Assembly: GCF_947495325.1 (NCBI RefSeq)
Contig: NZ_CANLYK010000006.1
Location: 1-64,000 of the forward strand
Direction of reading: 5' to 3'
Source of the DNA: an uncultured Allomuricauda sp.
GTDB taxonomy: Bacteria > Bacteroidota > Bacteroidia > Flavobacteriales > Flavobacteriaceae
Length of the DNA: 64,000 bases
A program made the position numbers and the translations under genes. Shown one piece after another: positions 40,360 through 50,870 of the stretch; the stretch's first letter is position 1; every line of letters starts with the position of its first letter. Under the pieces are notes generated by a model. That model ran no database searches. It was not told the origin of the DNA and worked only from the letters and a program-made list of their open reading frames with translations.

Positions 40360-41117
40360 ATAGAATCAACCAAAAACTAAAAGAGGACAAAAAACTCCTC
40401 TCCATTTACTTTACGGCTGGTTATCCCAACTTAAATGATACCGCCGGAATAATTCAAGACCTTGAAAAGCAAGGTGTTGATATGATTGAGATTGGATTGC
40501 CTTTTAGTGATCCCTTGGCAGATGGACCAACTATACAGGAAAGTTCAACAGCTGCTTTAAAAAATGGTATGCATACGGAATTGCTGTTTGAGCAGCTTGG
40601 AGATATTAGAAAAACCGTTTCCATTCCGCTGATCATGATGGGCTATTTTAATCCTGTTTTGCAATATGGGGTGGAAGCCTTTTGTAAGCGATGTCAAGAA
40701 ATTGGCATTGACGGGATTATTTTGCCCGATTTACCCTTGGATGTCTTTCAGAAAGACTACGAGGCTATTTTTAGAAAATATGGCCTCATCAATGTTTTTT
40801 TGATAACACCCCAAACAAGTGAAGCTCGTATTCGTGAAATTGATGCAGCTTCTGACGGTTTCATCTATATGGTAAGTTCTGCCAGTACCACAGGCGCAAA
40901 AGCAGGTTTTGGAGAAGAAACAGAGGCCTATTTTGATAGAATAAAGAGCATGAACCTACAAAACCCTCAAATTGTTGGCTTTGGCATCAGTAATTCTGAT
41001 ACCTTTAAGCAGGCCACCCAGAAAACAAAAGGTGCTATTATTGGCTCCGCTTTTATAAAGCATTTGACTCAAAATGGAGTTGAAAAAATTGAAGGGTTTG
41101 TAAGGGGAATTCGCTAA
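40356..41117 (+). CDS. trpA: Tryptophan synthase alpha chain
   Basis: [44 protein letters not shown]. Confidence 0.97.
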   Translation: MNRINQKLKEDKKLLSIYFTAGYPNLNDTAGIIQDLEKQGVDMIEIGLPFSDPLADGPTIQESSTAALKNGMHTELLFEQLGDIRKTVSIPLIMMGYFNPVLQYGVEAFCKRCQEIGIDGIILPDLPLDVFQKDYEAIFRKYGLINVFLITPQTSEARIREIDAASDGFIYMVSSASTTGAKAGFGEETEAYFDRIKSMNLQNPQIVGFGISNSDTFKQATQKTKGAIIGSAFIKHLTQNGVEKIEGFVRGIR

Positions 41118-41138
41118 ATTGAACTCAAAATCAATTCA

Positions 41139-42644
41139 ATGTTCACAATCAAAAGACTTGTATTTCTTTTTGCTTTAACCTCCTGTTTTTCAGCTTTTTC
41201 CCAAGATTCAATTGCTCTAAAATCCAAGGTTGTCGATGCGATAAACGAACTGAGAGACTTTGTTTCCATTCCCAATGATGCTTTGAATGCAGATGATATT
41301 GATGATAACATTCTTTGGCTGAAAAAGAAATTTGGAGAGCGAGGGTTTAATACCACGGAATTGGAAACGGAGAACCTGCCGCTCTTTTTTGCTGCACTGC
41401 CCATGGTTGATGATAAACCTACCATGCTCATTTATATGCATTTTGATGGCCAATCCGTAGATCCTTCCAAATGGAATCAACCCAATCCCTACAAAACTGT
41501 TTTAAAAAAACCAGTTGATGATGGCTTTGAAACCATTCCTTTTGATACTTTGGATGTAGAATTAGAGTACAACTACAGATTGTTTGGCCGTTCCACCTCT
41601 GATGACAAGGGTCCAATTGTAATGTTTTTAAACGCAATTGATTTGCTTAAAAAAGATAACCAAGAGATTCCTTTCAACATCAAGGTTATTTTGGATGGAG
41701 AAGAAGAAAAAGGTAGCAAACCGCTTCCACAGGCTGTAAAACAATATCGAGAATTATTGGAAGCTGATTTTTTGGTAATTGCGGATGGCCCAGTACATGC
41801 TTCCGAGAACCCTACGGTTGTTTATGGTTGTCGTGGGATTACTTCCATGACCTTAACGACCTATGGTCCAATTAAACCTCAACATAGCGGGCATTATGGC
41901 AATTATGCTCCAAATCCGGGATTTCAGCTTTCACAATTATTGGCTAGCATGAAAGATTCTGAGGGTCGCGTGGTTATTAAAGGATACTATGATGGTATTT
42001 CTTTGGATGACACGGTGCAAGAAGTTTTAAAAAGTGTGCCAGATGATGATTCTGCTATTGCGGAAAAACTTCAATTCAAATCTCCAGAAAAAGTGGGAGC
42101 GTTTTATCAAGAAGCTTTGCAGTACCCTTCTTTAAATATAAGAGGATTGGGTTCTGGCTGGATTGGCGCCAAAAAAAGAACCATTGTACCCGAAAGCGCA
42201 ACTGCTGAATTAGATTTACGATTAGTACCTGAAACCGATGGCACACGATTGAAAAACCTAGTCAAAACCCATATATCCAAGCAAGGATACCATGTTATTG
42301 ACCATGTACCTTCTAAAGAAGAAAGATTGACCCATGACAAAATTGTTACTGTTATGGAGAGTGGGGTTACCGATGCGTTTAGAACCAATTTAGACAATCC
42401 CTATGGAAAATTTTTGGTTGAGACACTACAAACCGCTTTTGACACGAATGTTGTACAAATCCGAATTATGGGGGGCACAGTTCCCATTGCACCCTTTATC
42501 AATGAATTAAAGGTTCCAGCTTTTATTGTTCCAATGGTAAACCCGGATAACAATCAGCATAGTCCCAATGAAAATCTTAAGATTGGGCAATTGGCGTATG
42601 GAATTAAAACCTTTTACAACTTATTTTCAACTTCATTGGATTAA
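41139..42644 (+). CDS. M20/M25/M40 family metallopeptidase (dipeptidase)
   Basis: LIYMHFDGQSVDPSKWNQPNPY, GRSTSDDKGPI, DGEEEKGS; signal peptide. Confidence 0.92.
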   Translation: MFTIKRLVFLFALTSCFSAFSQDSIALKSKVVDAINELRDFVSIPNDALNADDIDDNILWLKKKFGERGFNTTELETENLPLFFAALPMVDDKPTMLIYMHFDGQSVDPSKWNQPNPYKTVLKKPVDDGFETIPFDTLDVELEYNYRLFGRSTSDDKGPIVMFLNAIDLLKKDNQEIPFNIKVILDGEEEKGSKPLPQAVKQYRELLEADFLVIADGPVHASENPTVVYGCRGITSMTLTTYGPIKPQHSGHYGNYAPNPGFQLSQLLASMKDSEGRVVIKGYYDGISLDDTVQEVLKSVPDDDSAIAEKLQFKSPEKVGAFYQEALQYPSLNIRGLGSGWIGAKKRTIVPESATAELDLRLVPETDGTRLKNLVKTHISKQGYHVIDHVPSKEERLTHDKIVTVMESGVTDAFRTNLDNPYGKFLVETLQTAFDTNVVQIRIMGGTVPIAPFINELKVPAFIVPMVNPDNNQHSPNENLKIGQLAYGIKTFYNLFSTSLD

Positions 42645-42754
42645 ACTTGTCCATAAAAAGCAATTAACATCGATAAGCAAAATCTTGTTTTTGGGTAAAA
42701 TCAACTAAATCGTAACTTCATCGAAATAAAGCTGCGGTATATCTCTATTTTGGT

Positions 42755-42783
42755 TTGAAAACATGTAGGTAAATATAACTTTG
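42755..42783 (+). promoter_or_regulatory. Putative promoter TTG-N18-TAACTTTG
   Basis: TTG 42755-42757 and TAACTTTG 42776-42783 upstream of the response regulator ATG at 42808. Confidence 0.6.
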
Positions 42784-42807
42784 ATGTAAATATTTAACCT
42801 ACTTATT

Positions 42808-43233
42808 ATGAGATACAAGACAATTGTAATAGATGATTCTTCCATACAGCGATTGGCAACCTCTACTTTGGTCAAGAACCACCCAAATCTTGAATTAGTT
42901 GGCTCCTACGCAAACCCTTATCAAGCCATAAAGGCAATTTATGATCAAAAAGTTGATGTTGTTTTCCTTGATGTATTAATGGAAGATGTAACTGCATTTG
43001 AGCTATTGGATAGCATAGAAATCAACGCTGCGATTGTATTGAATTCAACCTGGGAAAATTTTGCTGAAAGAGCATTTGATTATGGGATCAATGATTTTTT
43101 GATGAAGCCTATGCCCAAAAAGAGATTTGATATTGCGGTGGGAAAAATAATCCAACAAATTAAACGTAAAGAAGTAAAACAACCCAAAACCTTCACATTT
43201 TCTGAATTGCTTTCCAATTTTAATCTTAATTAG
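42808..43233 (+). CDS. Single-domain response regulator
   Basis: IVIDDSSIQRL, VVFLDVLMED, FLMKPM. Confidence 0.88.
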   Translation: MRYKTIVIDDSSIQRLATSTLVKNHPNLELVGSYANPYQAIKAIYDQKVDVVFLDVLMEDVTAFELLDSIEINAAIVLNSTWENFAERAFDYGINDFLMKPMPKKRFDIAVGKIIQQIKRKEVKQPKTFTFSELLSNFNLN

Positions 43234-43895
43234 AAAAACTCACGATACTGTAGTACCCTAAAATCGAAAGTGTTAAATTTAGGGTTCTTGTTTTTAAGGT
43301 CTTTATAGCTTTGTAAGCTGCCAATTGCCCTATTAGCGGCTCCCGAAGGTGCTGTTAAGGAAACTGTTTGCACCGTACGATTATTTATTTGAACCTTGTG
43401 TACTCGTGGTACCTCACCAGAAACCACTTCCAATTGTAATCCATTTTCCTTCAATTGCCTTCTAAAAAAATACTCTGGACCATTTTTACTATTTCCTCCG
43501 GTAAATAGCAATGTGTCCACATTTGGATACTTTTTTAAGTACCCAATTAGATTTCTGAGTTTTGGGTTTTGCATTCCCAAATCAGACGCATCCACTTTTT
43601 GCCGTTCCGCACTAGCTACAATATCACAGATTCCTATTCTTCTTCGAAGCAAAAATTTTTTACGTTGTTCGATTGCTTCAGGTATGGTCTCAAATACAAG
43701 GTCCAAATCAAAAATCCGGTCCAAAATTCGCCATAATTGTCCATCCCTACTCCCATAACAAAAGTTTACATCACCTTCTTTTAAATTGCCTACAGTAAAT
43801 CTAGGTGGAGGTAAGGTTCCCACGATTAATTTTGTTGCCTCAGGAAAAAGGAATGGTGGGTAGGGATGCGTATGAATAAATGGTTTTGAGGCCAA
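43230..43895 (-). CDS. Uracil-DNA glycosylase superfamily protein
   Basis: KLIVGTLPPPRFTVGNLKEGDVNFCYGSRDGQLWRILDRIF; VSLTAPSGAANRAIGS. Confidence 0.75.
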   Translation of the reverse strand: MASKPFIHTHPYPPFLFPEATKLIVGTLPPPRFTVGNLKEGDVNFCYGSRDGQLWRILDRIFDLDLVFETIPEAIEQRKKFLLRRRIGICDIVASAERQKVDASDLGMQNPKLRNLIGYLKKYPNVDTLLFTGGNSKNGPEYFFRRQLKENGLQLEVVSGEVPRVHKVQINNRTVQTVSLTAPSGAANRAIGSLQSYKDLKNKNPKFNTFDFRVLQYREFF

Positions 43896-43942
43896 GATGT
43901 AAAATTGGTGTTAATCAACGTTCAAACTTAAGCCTTAAATTT

Positions 43943-46489
43943 TTAAGCCGAATTTCGACTCGCATTAATATTCCCGTACAATGACCTTGTAACTATCTTT
44001 TCATACAACTCCTTGTATTCCGAGTTTTGCGTGATATGATACAATGCATTTTGCTGAATGACCAATAAGGGCAGAACAATCTTTTCCCTAATCTTTACAG
44101 ATTCTCGAGATACAGCTTCGTCTTCCATTAAAATCTTAAGTCCAGAAATCTGCAAAAGCATTTTTTTGGACAGTTGGTATTCCTCATGAAGTATGTTCCA
44201 AAACTTCCCAAACTCAGGATCATCCTTCATATAGCTGGTCAAATCAAAATTGGTTTTTGCCAAAGACATCATACTATTTAGCATTAAAGCCTTAAAGAAC
44301 GGCACTTCTTTGTATAGTTTTTTAACCTCATTCAACCTACCTTCATCTTTTAGTTTTTGCATGGCAGAACCCATACCAAAATAGCCCGGCACATTCTGTT
44401 TTAACTGGCTCCAAGAACCCACGAAAGAAATAGCACGCAAATCTGAAAGTTCCAATTGTTTTTTGTTTCCACGTTTTCCGGGCCTACTGCCAATATTGGC
44501 CTTTGTATAATATTTTAAAGTACTGCGGTGCTCCAAATAGGGTATGAACTTTTCGTGCTGTTTTAGCGCGTCGTATTTATTAAAGCTTAATTCCGAAAGT
44601 TCTTCTATCAGTTTTCGCTGTCCTGTTGAAATTACATGCTCCTTTCCAAACAGGTTGTTGCTAAGCCCGGCAGTAAGCAACTGTTCAGAATTGTGAATAA
44701 ACTGTTCCTTGGTTCCATAGGTACTGGTAATGGTCTGGCCTTGAATGGTCATCTGAATTTCGTGATTGGCCACATCTTTGGTCTGGGCGGCATAAAAACG
44801 ATGGGTCTTTCCTCCTCCTCTTGCTGGAGGCCCTCCCCTACCATCAAAAAATATAGCTTTGATTCCATTTTTCTTGCACACCTTACTTAAAGTTTCCTTT
44901 GTTTTTAAGATGGACCAATTTGCTTTTAAATAACCACCATCCTTGGTCCCATCTGAAAAGCCAAGCATTATGGTATGAATGTCCTTTCTTCGCTCTAGAT
45001 GCTTACGATATAAAGCGGTATCAAACAAGGTTTGCATAACTTTTTCAGCGGCTTCCATCCCTTTCATGGTCTCGAATAATGGGATAATATCAAAAGTAAT
45101 ATCATCCACATTCCAACCACACCATCTAAACAGCCCAAAAACAAAAAGAACGGAATAGATATCCTCAGAATTACTAATGATATATCTGTTGCAGCCCTCC
45201 TCACCATTCTTGGCCTGAATTTCTTTTAATTGTTGAATATTGGTAATTGTATCTTTTACAATTTCCTCTTCAAAATCAGCTGGATTTAGCTTCAAGTCTT
45301 TATCCAACAACCATTTTTGTAGCTTTTTATCATCCAGTTCATCAATGGTTTCCTTTATTGCCCCCTGCTGTTTTAAAATAGTTTCAACCACCAATTTATG
45401 TTTGCTGTGATCCTGTCTAACATCTAGCGTAGCAAAGTGGGTCTTAAAAATGTGAACTTTATTGATAAAGTGATCCAAATCATCCAAATGCAATCCGTGG
45501 TATTCATTTACTAATATGTTACGAATCTCACTGAGCTTATCAATAATTTCTGGATAGCCCACAATAATCTTTGCATTGAACATTGCTTTGTAGAGTTCTC
45601 CACTCAGCGCGTTCAAGTCACCTTGCAGATTCTTGAATGTTAATTTTTTACGCAATGATTTAAGCTCATTGTAATAACATTTCATAAGGTTGAGACGAAG
45701 TTCATCTGCCACCTGTCCGGTAATTTTGGCTGTAACAAAAGGGTTTCCATCCCGGTCTCCTCCGGGCCAAAAACCCAGCTTTAGAATATTGTAGTTGCAA
45801 AAATCCTCAGCGCTTACATTGCGTTTTACGTACTGAAACAATTCCCCGATTGCATCATAATAAGTATGTCGTAAAATATAAATAATATTCTTTGCCTCAT
45901 CCAAAGGAGTAGGCTTTTTGGCATTTATCAACGATGTCAATCCTAACTGCTGTAGGGTAACATCAATTTTATTGACCTCGTTCTCATCGATCAATGATTG
46001 CATGTTGGAAATAATATCCAATACTGCGGGAGTATAAAATTGTGTAGGGTGTGCCGTAAGCACAATTCTTGCACTAAAAGTTGATAATTGTTTCGCTATT
46101 TTATCCCAATTCTTGTTCTTATCCACAAGCTTGAAATAGTCTTTTATGGAAAGTGAATTGCTGTATTGCTGTAATTTAGAAAAGGCAGAATCCTCAACAC
46201 TATCATACAAAACCACCTGACGTTCAACGTATTGTATTATCTTAAACATGAAATCCAATCGTTCACGTTCATCTTTAATATCTACAAAATTGGAAAAGAA
46301 GGTTTCTAAAATTTCTTGTGGAGTTTTACCTTCTTTTAGTCCTTTCTCGCATTGATCCAATAAAAGCGGTATCAACATTCCAACATTTTCAATGTTCCTA
46401 TACGGGAGGTTCATGAACAAACTGTTATAAATGTTGAATTTATTGGTAACCGATTTTTTAAATTCTTCTAGACGTTTGGATTGCTGCAT
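43943..46489 (-). CDS. ppc: Phosphoenolpyruvate carboxylase
   Basis: LTAHPTQF, GFWPGGDRDGNPFVTA, FFDGRGGPPARGGGKTHRF, SRPGKRG. Confidence 0.95.
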   Translation of the reverse strand: MQQSKRLEEFKKSVTNKFNIYNSLFMNLPYRNIENVGMLIPLLLDQCEKGLKEGKTPQEILETFFSNFVDIKDERERLDFMFKIIQYVERQVVLYDSVEDSAFSKLQQYSNSLSIKDYFKLVDKNKNWDKIAKQLSTFSARIVLTAHPTQFYTPAVLDIISNMQSLIDENEVNKIDVTLQQLGLTSLINAKKPTPLDEAKNIIYILRHTYYDAIGELFQYVKRNVSAEDFCNYNILKLGFWPGGDRDGNPFVTAKITGQVADELRLNLMKCYYNELKSLRKKLTFKNLQGDLNALSGELYKAMFNAKIIVGYPEIIDKLSEIRNILVNEYHGLHLDDLDHFINKVHIFKTHFATLDVRQDHSKHKLVVETILKQQGAIKETIDELDDKKLQKWLLDKDLKLNPADFEEEIVKDTITNIQQLKEIQAKNGEEGCNRYIISNSEDIYSVLFVFGLFRWCGWNVDDITFDIIPLFETMKGMEAAEKVMQTLFDTALYRKHLERRKDIHTIMLGFSDGTKDGGYLKANWSILKTKETLSKVCKKNGIKAIFFDGRGGPPARGGGKTHRFYAAQTKDVANHEIQMTIQGQTITSTYGTKEQFIHNSEQLLTAGLSNNLFGKEHVISTGQRKLIEELSELSFNKYDALKQHEKFIPYLEHRSTLKYYTKANIGSRPGKRGNKKQLELSDLRAISFVGSWSQLKQNVPGYFGMGSAMQKLKDEGRLNEVKKLYKEVPFFKALMLNSMMSLAKTNFDLTSYMKDDPEFGKFWNILHEEYQLSKKMLLQISGLKILMEDEAVSRESVKIREKIVLPLLVIQQNALYHITQNSEYKELYEKIVTRSLYGNINASRNSA

Positions 46490-46546
46490 GGATAATCGGT
46501 ATTATTTCGTTAGTATTTAAATGGATTCAAAGATCGTGATAAAACC

Positions 46547-46579
46547 CAAATTTAGAAGGTAAATTTAGCTACATAACAA
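46547..46579 (-). promoter_or_regulatory. Putative ppc promoter (TTG-N22-TAAATTTG, minus strand)
   Basis: Plus strand CAAATTTA 46547-46554 and CAA 46577-46579. Confidence 0.45.
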
Positions 46580-46656
46580 GTTTGGAAAAAGAAACCCACA
46601 AACTTAACACCTAGTAAGGTCTTTATTTGAGAACACCCTACCATATTGGTGATTGC

Positions 46657-47418
46657 CTAGCGTATAAAAACAGGCTGGTCTTCCCTCAATGTATGTTCCG
46701 CACTGAATACATAGCCATCATAATTGAAACCTTTAATGTCTTCGATGGTTTTTGCATCAGTGTCCAAAATATAACGAACCATTGATCCCCTTGCTTTTTT
46801 TGCAAAAAAGCTGATAACCTTTAGTTTATCATTCTTCCAATCCTTAAAAATTGGAGTTATGGTAGGTACTTTTAATTGTCTCTCATCAATGGCTCCAAAA
46901 TATTCATTGCTAGCCAAATTGATGAATAGTTCACCCTCTTCCAACTCTTCGTTCAAATGAGCGGTCAATTGTTTTTTCCAAAACTCATAAAGATTCTTTT
47001 TACGGGCTACCTTTAATTGGGTTCCCATTTCCAAACGATACGGTTGAATCAAGTCCAATGGTTTCAAAATTCCATAAAGCCCGGATAAGATGCGAAGCGT
47101 ATCTTGGAGTTGATCTAACTTGTTTTCAGGAATCGTGTATGCATCCAAACCTTGGTATACATCCCCATTAAATGAAAACACGGCAGGTCTTGAGTTTTCC
47201 GGAGTAAAAGGTGTTGAAAATTGTTGGTTTCTTTGCCAATTAAGCTCTGCTAAATTATCCGATATGGACATGAGCTTGGACAATACCTTTGGCTTTTTCT
47301 TTACCAGAACACTATTCAGCTTTTCAGATTGCTCCAAAAATTGTGGCTGACTATATCTTGATGTTGGTAATTCCGTTTCAAAATCAAGTGATTTGGCAGG
47401 AGAAATAACAATTTTCAT
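46657..47418 (-). CDS. yaaA: YaaA family peroxide stress protein (DUF328)
   Basis: [50 protein letters not shown]. Confidence 0.95.
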   Translation of the reverse strand: MKIVISPAKSLDFETELPTSRYSQPQFLEQSEKLNSVLVKKKPKVLSKLMSISDNLAELNWQRNQQFSTPFTPENSRPAVFSFNGDVYQGLDAYTIPENKLDQLQDTLRILSGLYGILKPLDLIQPYRLEMGTQLKVARKKNLYEFWKKQLTAHLNEELEEGELFINLASNEYFGAIDERQLKVPTITPIFKDWKNDKLKVISFFAKKARGSMVRYILDTDAKTIEDIKGFNYDGYVFSAEHTLREDQPVFIR

Positions 47419-47506
47419 TTTGTTCAATTTTAAGTAAAAATAAAGATGAAAACTGACTTTTGCACATTATTCGTAACGGTGTTTTCAATCTTGAAATTGA
47501 AAAAAA

Positions 47507-48535
47507 CTATTGTTCACTGTGCTTGGCATAGTTTCGCCATTTTTCAATACAGTTTGCCATATCTTCTGGCACTTCGGAATCAAACCGCATAAACTCTCCT
47601 GTTTCCGGATGTTCAAAACCCAAAGTTTTGGCATGTAGTGCCTGTCTAGGTAAGATTTTAAAGGCATTTTCTACAAACTGCTTGTATTTGGTAAAAGTGG
47701 TTCCTTTTAAAATCTTGTCTCCGCCATATCGCTCATCATTGAACAAAGTGTGTCCTATATACTTCATATGCACACGAATTTGATGCGTTCTTCCCGTTTC
47801 CAGCTTACAGGATACCAAAGTGATATAGCCCAATCGTTCAATAACTTTATAGTGTGTAACCGCTTCCTTACCTTGATCTCCTTCAGGAAAAACCACCATT
47901 TGTAATCGATTCTTTGGATTTCGGGCAATATGTCCTTCAACGGTTCCTTCATCCTCCGCCACATTTCCCCAGACCAAGGCCAAATATTCACGTTCACTGC
48001 TCTTGTCAAAAAATTGTTTTGCCAGATGCGTCATTGCTTTTTCCGTCTTTGCAATAACAAGGAGTCCAGATGTATCTTTGTCTATCCTGTGAACCAGTCC
48101 GGGTCGTTCTGAACTATTGTTGGGCAAATTGTCAAAATGGTGTACCAATGCATTGATCAATGTGCCGGAATAATTTCCATGTCCTGGGTGCACTACCATT
48201 CCAGCTGGTTTATTGACCACCAAAAGTGTGTCGTCTTCATAAACAATGTCCAATGGAATATTCTCCGGAGTCAATAAAAACTCATAAGGTGGATGCTCAA
48301 ACATTACTTTGACCTCATCACCAGCCTTTACTTTGTAGTTTTGCTTTACAACAAGCTCGTTAACCCAAATATTTCCCTGTTTGGCAGCTTGTTGAATTTT
48401 ATTTCTGGTCGCATTTTCAATAAAATTCATCAAAAACTTATCAACCCTCAAAGGTTCCTGTCCTTTGGAAGCAATAAATTTATGATGTTCAAAAAGTTCT
48501 TCTTGTGAAAGATCGATGTTCTCGGAAGCATCCAT
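47507..48535 (-). CDS. RluA family pseudouridine synthase
   Basis: VNKPAGMVVHPGHGNYSGTLINAL, RPGLVHRIDKDTSGLLVIAKTEKA; S4-like N-terminus. Confidence 0.95.
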   Translation of the reverse strand: MDASENIDLSQEELFEHHKFIASKGQEPLRVDKFLMNFIENATRNKIQQAAKQGNIWVNELVVKQNYKVKAGDEVKVMFEHPPYEFLLTPENIPLDIVYEDDTLLVVNKPAGMVVHPGHGNYSGTLINALVHHFDNLPNNSSERPGLVHRIDKDTSGLLVIAKTEKAMTHLAKQFFDKSSEREYLALVWGNVAEDEGTVEGHIARNPKNRLQMVVFPEGDQGKEAVTHYKVIERLGYITLVSCKLETGRTHQIRVHMKYIGHTLFNDERYGGDKILKGTTFTKYKQFVENAFKILPRQALHAKTLGFEHPETGEFMRFDSEVPEDMANCIEKWRNYAKHSEQ

Positions 48536-48537
48536 AT

Positions 48538-49125
48538 TTAATTGGATTCAGCCTGTATACGTGCACTTCCCGGAATAGTACCATTACCACACACCAATTC
48601 TATTTTTGAAGTTTTGGGTAGTTTATCTCCAGGTTTTAAAAACTTCCCCTTGTATTTCATTCTGTAAACCATATTCTTGCCCAGCTCATCAATATAGGTT
48701 ACACGCTGTACATCCAACCCCACGGCCCGTAACATAGAGGTTGCGTTTCGTTGGGTAACTTGGATAATATTCGGTACCGTCACCTTTTTATAACCGGATG
48801 GGTTAACAGTGAAGTAAATTTTACGATTTGCCTTTACTTTATTTCCCGCCGCCGGATCTTGCTCCAAAATTGAAAAACGCGGGTATTCTGGGTTATAGTT
48901 TGAAGAATCCAACACTTGATAACGCAATCCTACATTTTCAACCGTCTCTCTCATTTCCATCACGGACATCTTTGAAAAATCAGGGACTTCAACAAACTCA
49001 CCATGATTAGTGGTTTTCTTTAACCATTGAAGCGTTAAAAAACACAGCACTACGACTGCCACAAGGGCCAGACCCAATTGAATCAAAAAAACCTTACTTT
49101 TTAGAAAGCTCAAAAAATGTTTCAT
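48538..49125 (-). CDS. PASTA domain-containing membrane protein
   Basis: N-terminal TM; VEVPDFSKMSVMEMRETVENVGLRYQVLDSSNYNPEYPRFSILEQDPAAGNKVKANRKIYFTVNP. Confidence 0.9.
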   Translation of the reverse strand: MKHFLSFLKSKVFLIQLGLALVAVVVLCFLTLQWLKKTTNHGEFVEVPDFSKMSVMEMRETVENVGLRYQVLDSSNYNPEYPRFSILEQDPAAGNKVKANRKIYFTVNPSGYKKVTVPNIIQVTQRNATSMLRAVGLDVQRVTYIDELGKNMVYRMKYKGKFLKPGDKLPKTSKIELVCGNGTIPGSARIQAESN

Positions 49126-49204
49126 GTAATACGCCTTATCTGAACAAATATAGGAAAGACAGTCCTTTTTTCTTTACTTTGACAAAGTGATATTCGATGA
49201 CCCG

Positions 49205-50179
49205 ATGAAAAAAAACATCGCCATCATTATGGGTGGCTATTCTAGTGAGCGTGAAATTTCGATAAAAAGCGGTAACGTGGTTTATCAATACTTGGATAAA
49301 ACTAAATATAATTCGTATCGTATCATAATTTCAACCGAGAAATGGATTTACCTTGATGATAACAATGAGGAATTTCCAATTGATAAAGCTGATTTTAGTA
49401 TTGCTTTAGCCGACGGGAAGATTAGTTTTGATTGTGTTTTTAATGCCATTCATGGTACTCCAGGTGAGGATGGGTTGCTTCAGGCCTATTTTGAATTGTT
49501 GAATATACCTCAGACTGCTTGCAACCATTATCAGGCCGCACTTACTTTTAACAAAAGGGATTTGTTGAGTACACTTAAACCTTATGGCGTACAATGTGCA
49601 ACATCGTATCATCTAAATTTAGGTGAAACTATTGATGAAGCTGCCATTCTGGACAAAGTGGGACTCCCTTGTTTTGTAAAAGCCAATAGGGCCGGTAGCA
49701 GTTATGGAATTTCAAAAGTTCACAAAAGAGAGGATTTAAGTGATGCCATAACAAATGCTTTTTCTGAAGATAATGAGGTAATCATAGAGTCATTTTTAGA
49801 CGGAACCGAAGTTTCTGTTGGTGTCATTACTTACAATAATGAAATAACAGTGCTTCCAATTACAGAAATAGTTACAGAAAATGATTTTTTTGATTATGAG
49901 GCAAAATATCTAGGAAAGTCCCAAGAAATAACCCCTGCTAGAATTTCCAAAATCCAGGAAGAGAATGTAACTAAGTGGGCAAAATACATTTATAAAACAC
50001 TTGGTTTAAAGGGGTATACGCGCAGTGAGTTCATTTTTATTGGCAATGACCCATATCTTCTTGAAGTAAATACAACTCCGGGACTTACAGAGGAGAGCAT
50101 CTTACCGCAACAAGCAAATGCAGCTGGAATATCGTTGGAACAACTATTTGGAAGCGCCGTTGAAGAGGCATTGCGATAG
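49205..50179 (+). CDS. ddl: D-alanine--D-alanine ligase
   Basis: IMGGYSSEREISIKSG, NAIHGTPGEDGLLQAYFELL, LEVNTTPGLTEESILPQQ. Confidence 0.96.
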   Translation: MKKNIAIIMGGYSSEREISIKSGNVVYQYLDKTKYNSYRIIISTEKWIYLDDNNEEFPIDKADFSIALADGKISFDCVFNAIHGTPGEDGLLQAYFELLNIPQTACNHYQAALTFNKRDLLSTLKPYGVQCATSYHLNLGETIDEAAILDKVGLPCFVKANRAGSSYGISKVHKREDLSDAITNAFSEDNEVIIESFLDGTEVSVGVITYNNEITVLPITEIVTENDFFDYEAKYLGKSQEITPARISKIQEENVTKWAKYIYKTLGLKGYTRSEFIFIGNDPYLLEVNTTPGLTEESILPQQANAAGISLEQLFGSAVEEALR

Positions 50180-50211
50180 AAAATCAGTATTTTTAAACAA
50201 ACTTTCCAACC

Positions 50212-50667
50212 ATGAGACGTGCTATTTTTCCAGGTTCATTTGACCCGCTTACCTTAGGCCACTTTGATGTTATCAAAAGAGGAATAAGCCTATTTGATGA
50301 ATTATTTATTGCTATTGGAATAAATGCGGAAAAAAAATACATGTTCTCCTTGGAAGAGCGCACTAAGTTCATTGAAGACGCCTTTGAGGACGAACCCAAA
50401 ATAAAAGTGGTTACCTATGAAGGCATGACTGTGGATTTTTGCAAAAAAATTGATGCCAATTTTATATTGCGAGGTTTAAGAAATCCTGCAGATTTTGAAT
50501 TTGAGAAGGCCATTGCCCACACAAACAGAAAACTTTCCGAAATTGAAACTGTTTTCTTGTTGACCTCTTCCGGAAAATCGTATATCAGCTCTTCCATTGT
50601 TAGGGATGTGATTAGAAACGGTGGAGATTATACTGGTCTTGTTCCCGATACTGTTGTGGTGAAATAG
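50212..50667 (+). CDS. coaD: Phosphopantetheine adenylyltransferase
   Basis: AIFPGSFDPLTLGHFDVIKRG; SGKSYISSSIVRDVIRNGGD. Confidence 0.97.
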   Translation: MRRAIFPGSFDPLTLGHFDVIKRGISLFDELFIAIGINAEKKYMFSLEERTKFIEDAFEDEPKIKVVTYEGMTVDFCKKIDANFILRGLRNPADFEFEKAIAHTNRKLSEIETVFLLTSSGKSYISSSIVRDVIRNGGDYTGLVPDTVVVK

Positions 50668-50870
50668 TAGTTTCCATTTATTTTTTAAACTTCAATCTTA
50701 GTCCAAATTTTTCTTCAAAAGGCATTAAATCTTCCCCTATACTCTAACATTTATGGTAGAAACAACAGATTTCGACCCGTTCACAACAATTTGTGAATTT
50801 TAGGGGATAATACTAATATTTTAGTAAGAAAATTCTTATATCTTATTAACCCCCAAATCAAGCTTACACA

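Noticed and set aside
50668-50870. Small inverted repeats (TTCACAA..TTGTGAA, TACTAA..TTAGTA) upstream of the histidine kinase
   Set aside because: Short AT-rich pairings expected by chance in this composition; no adjacent promoter or terminator features supporting a function.
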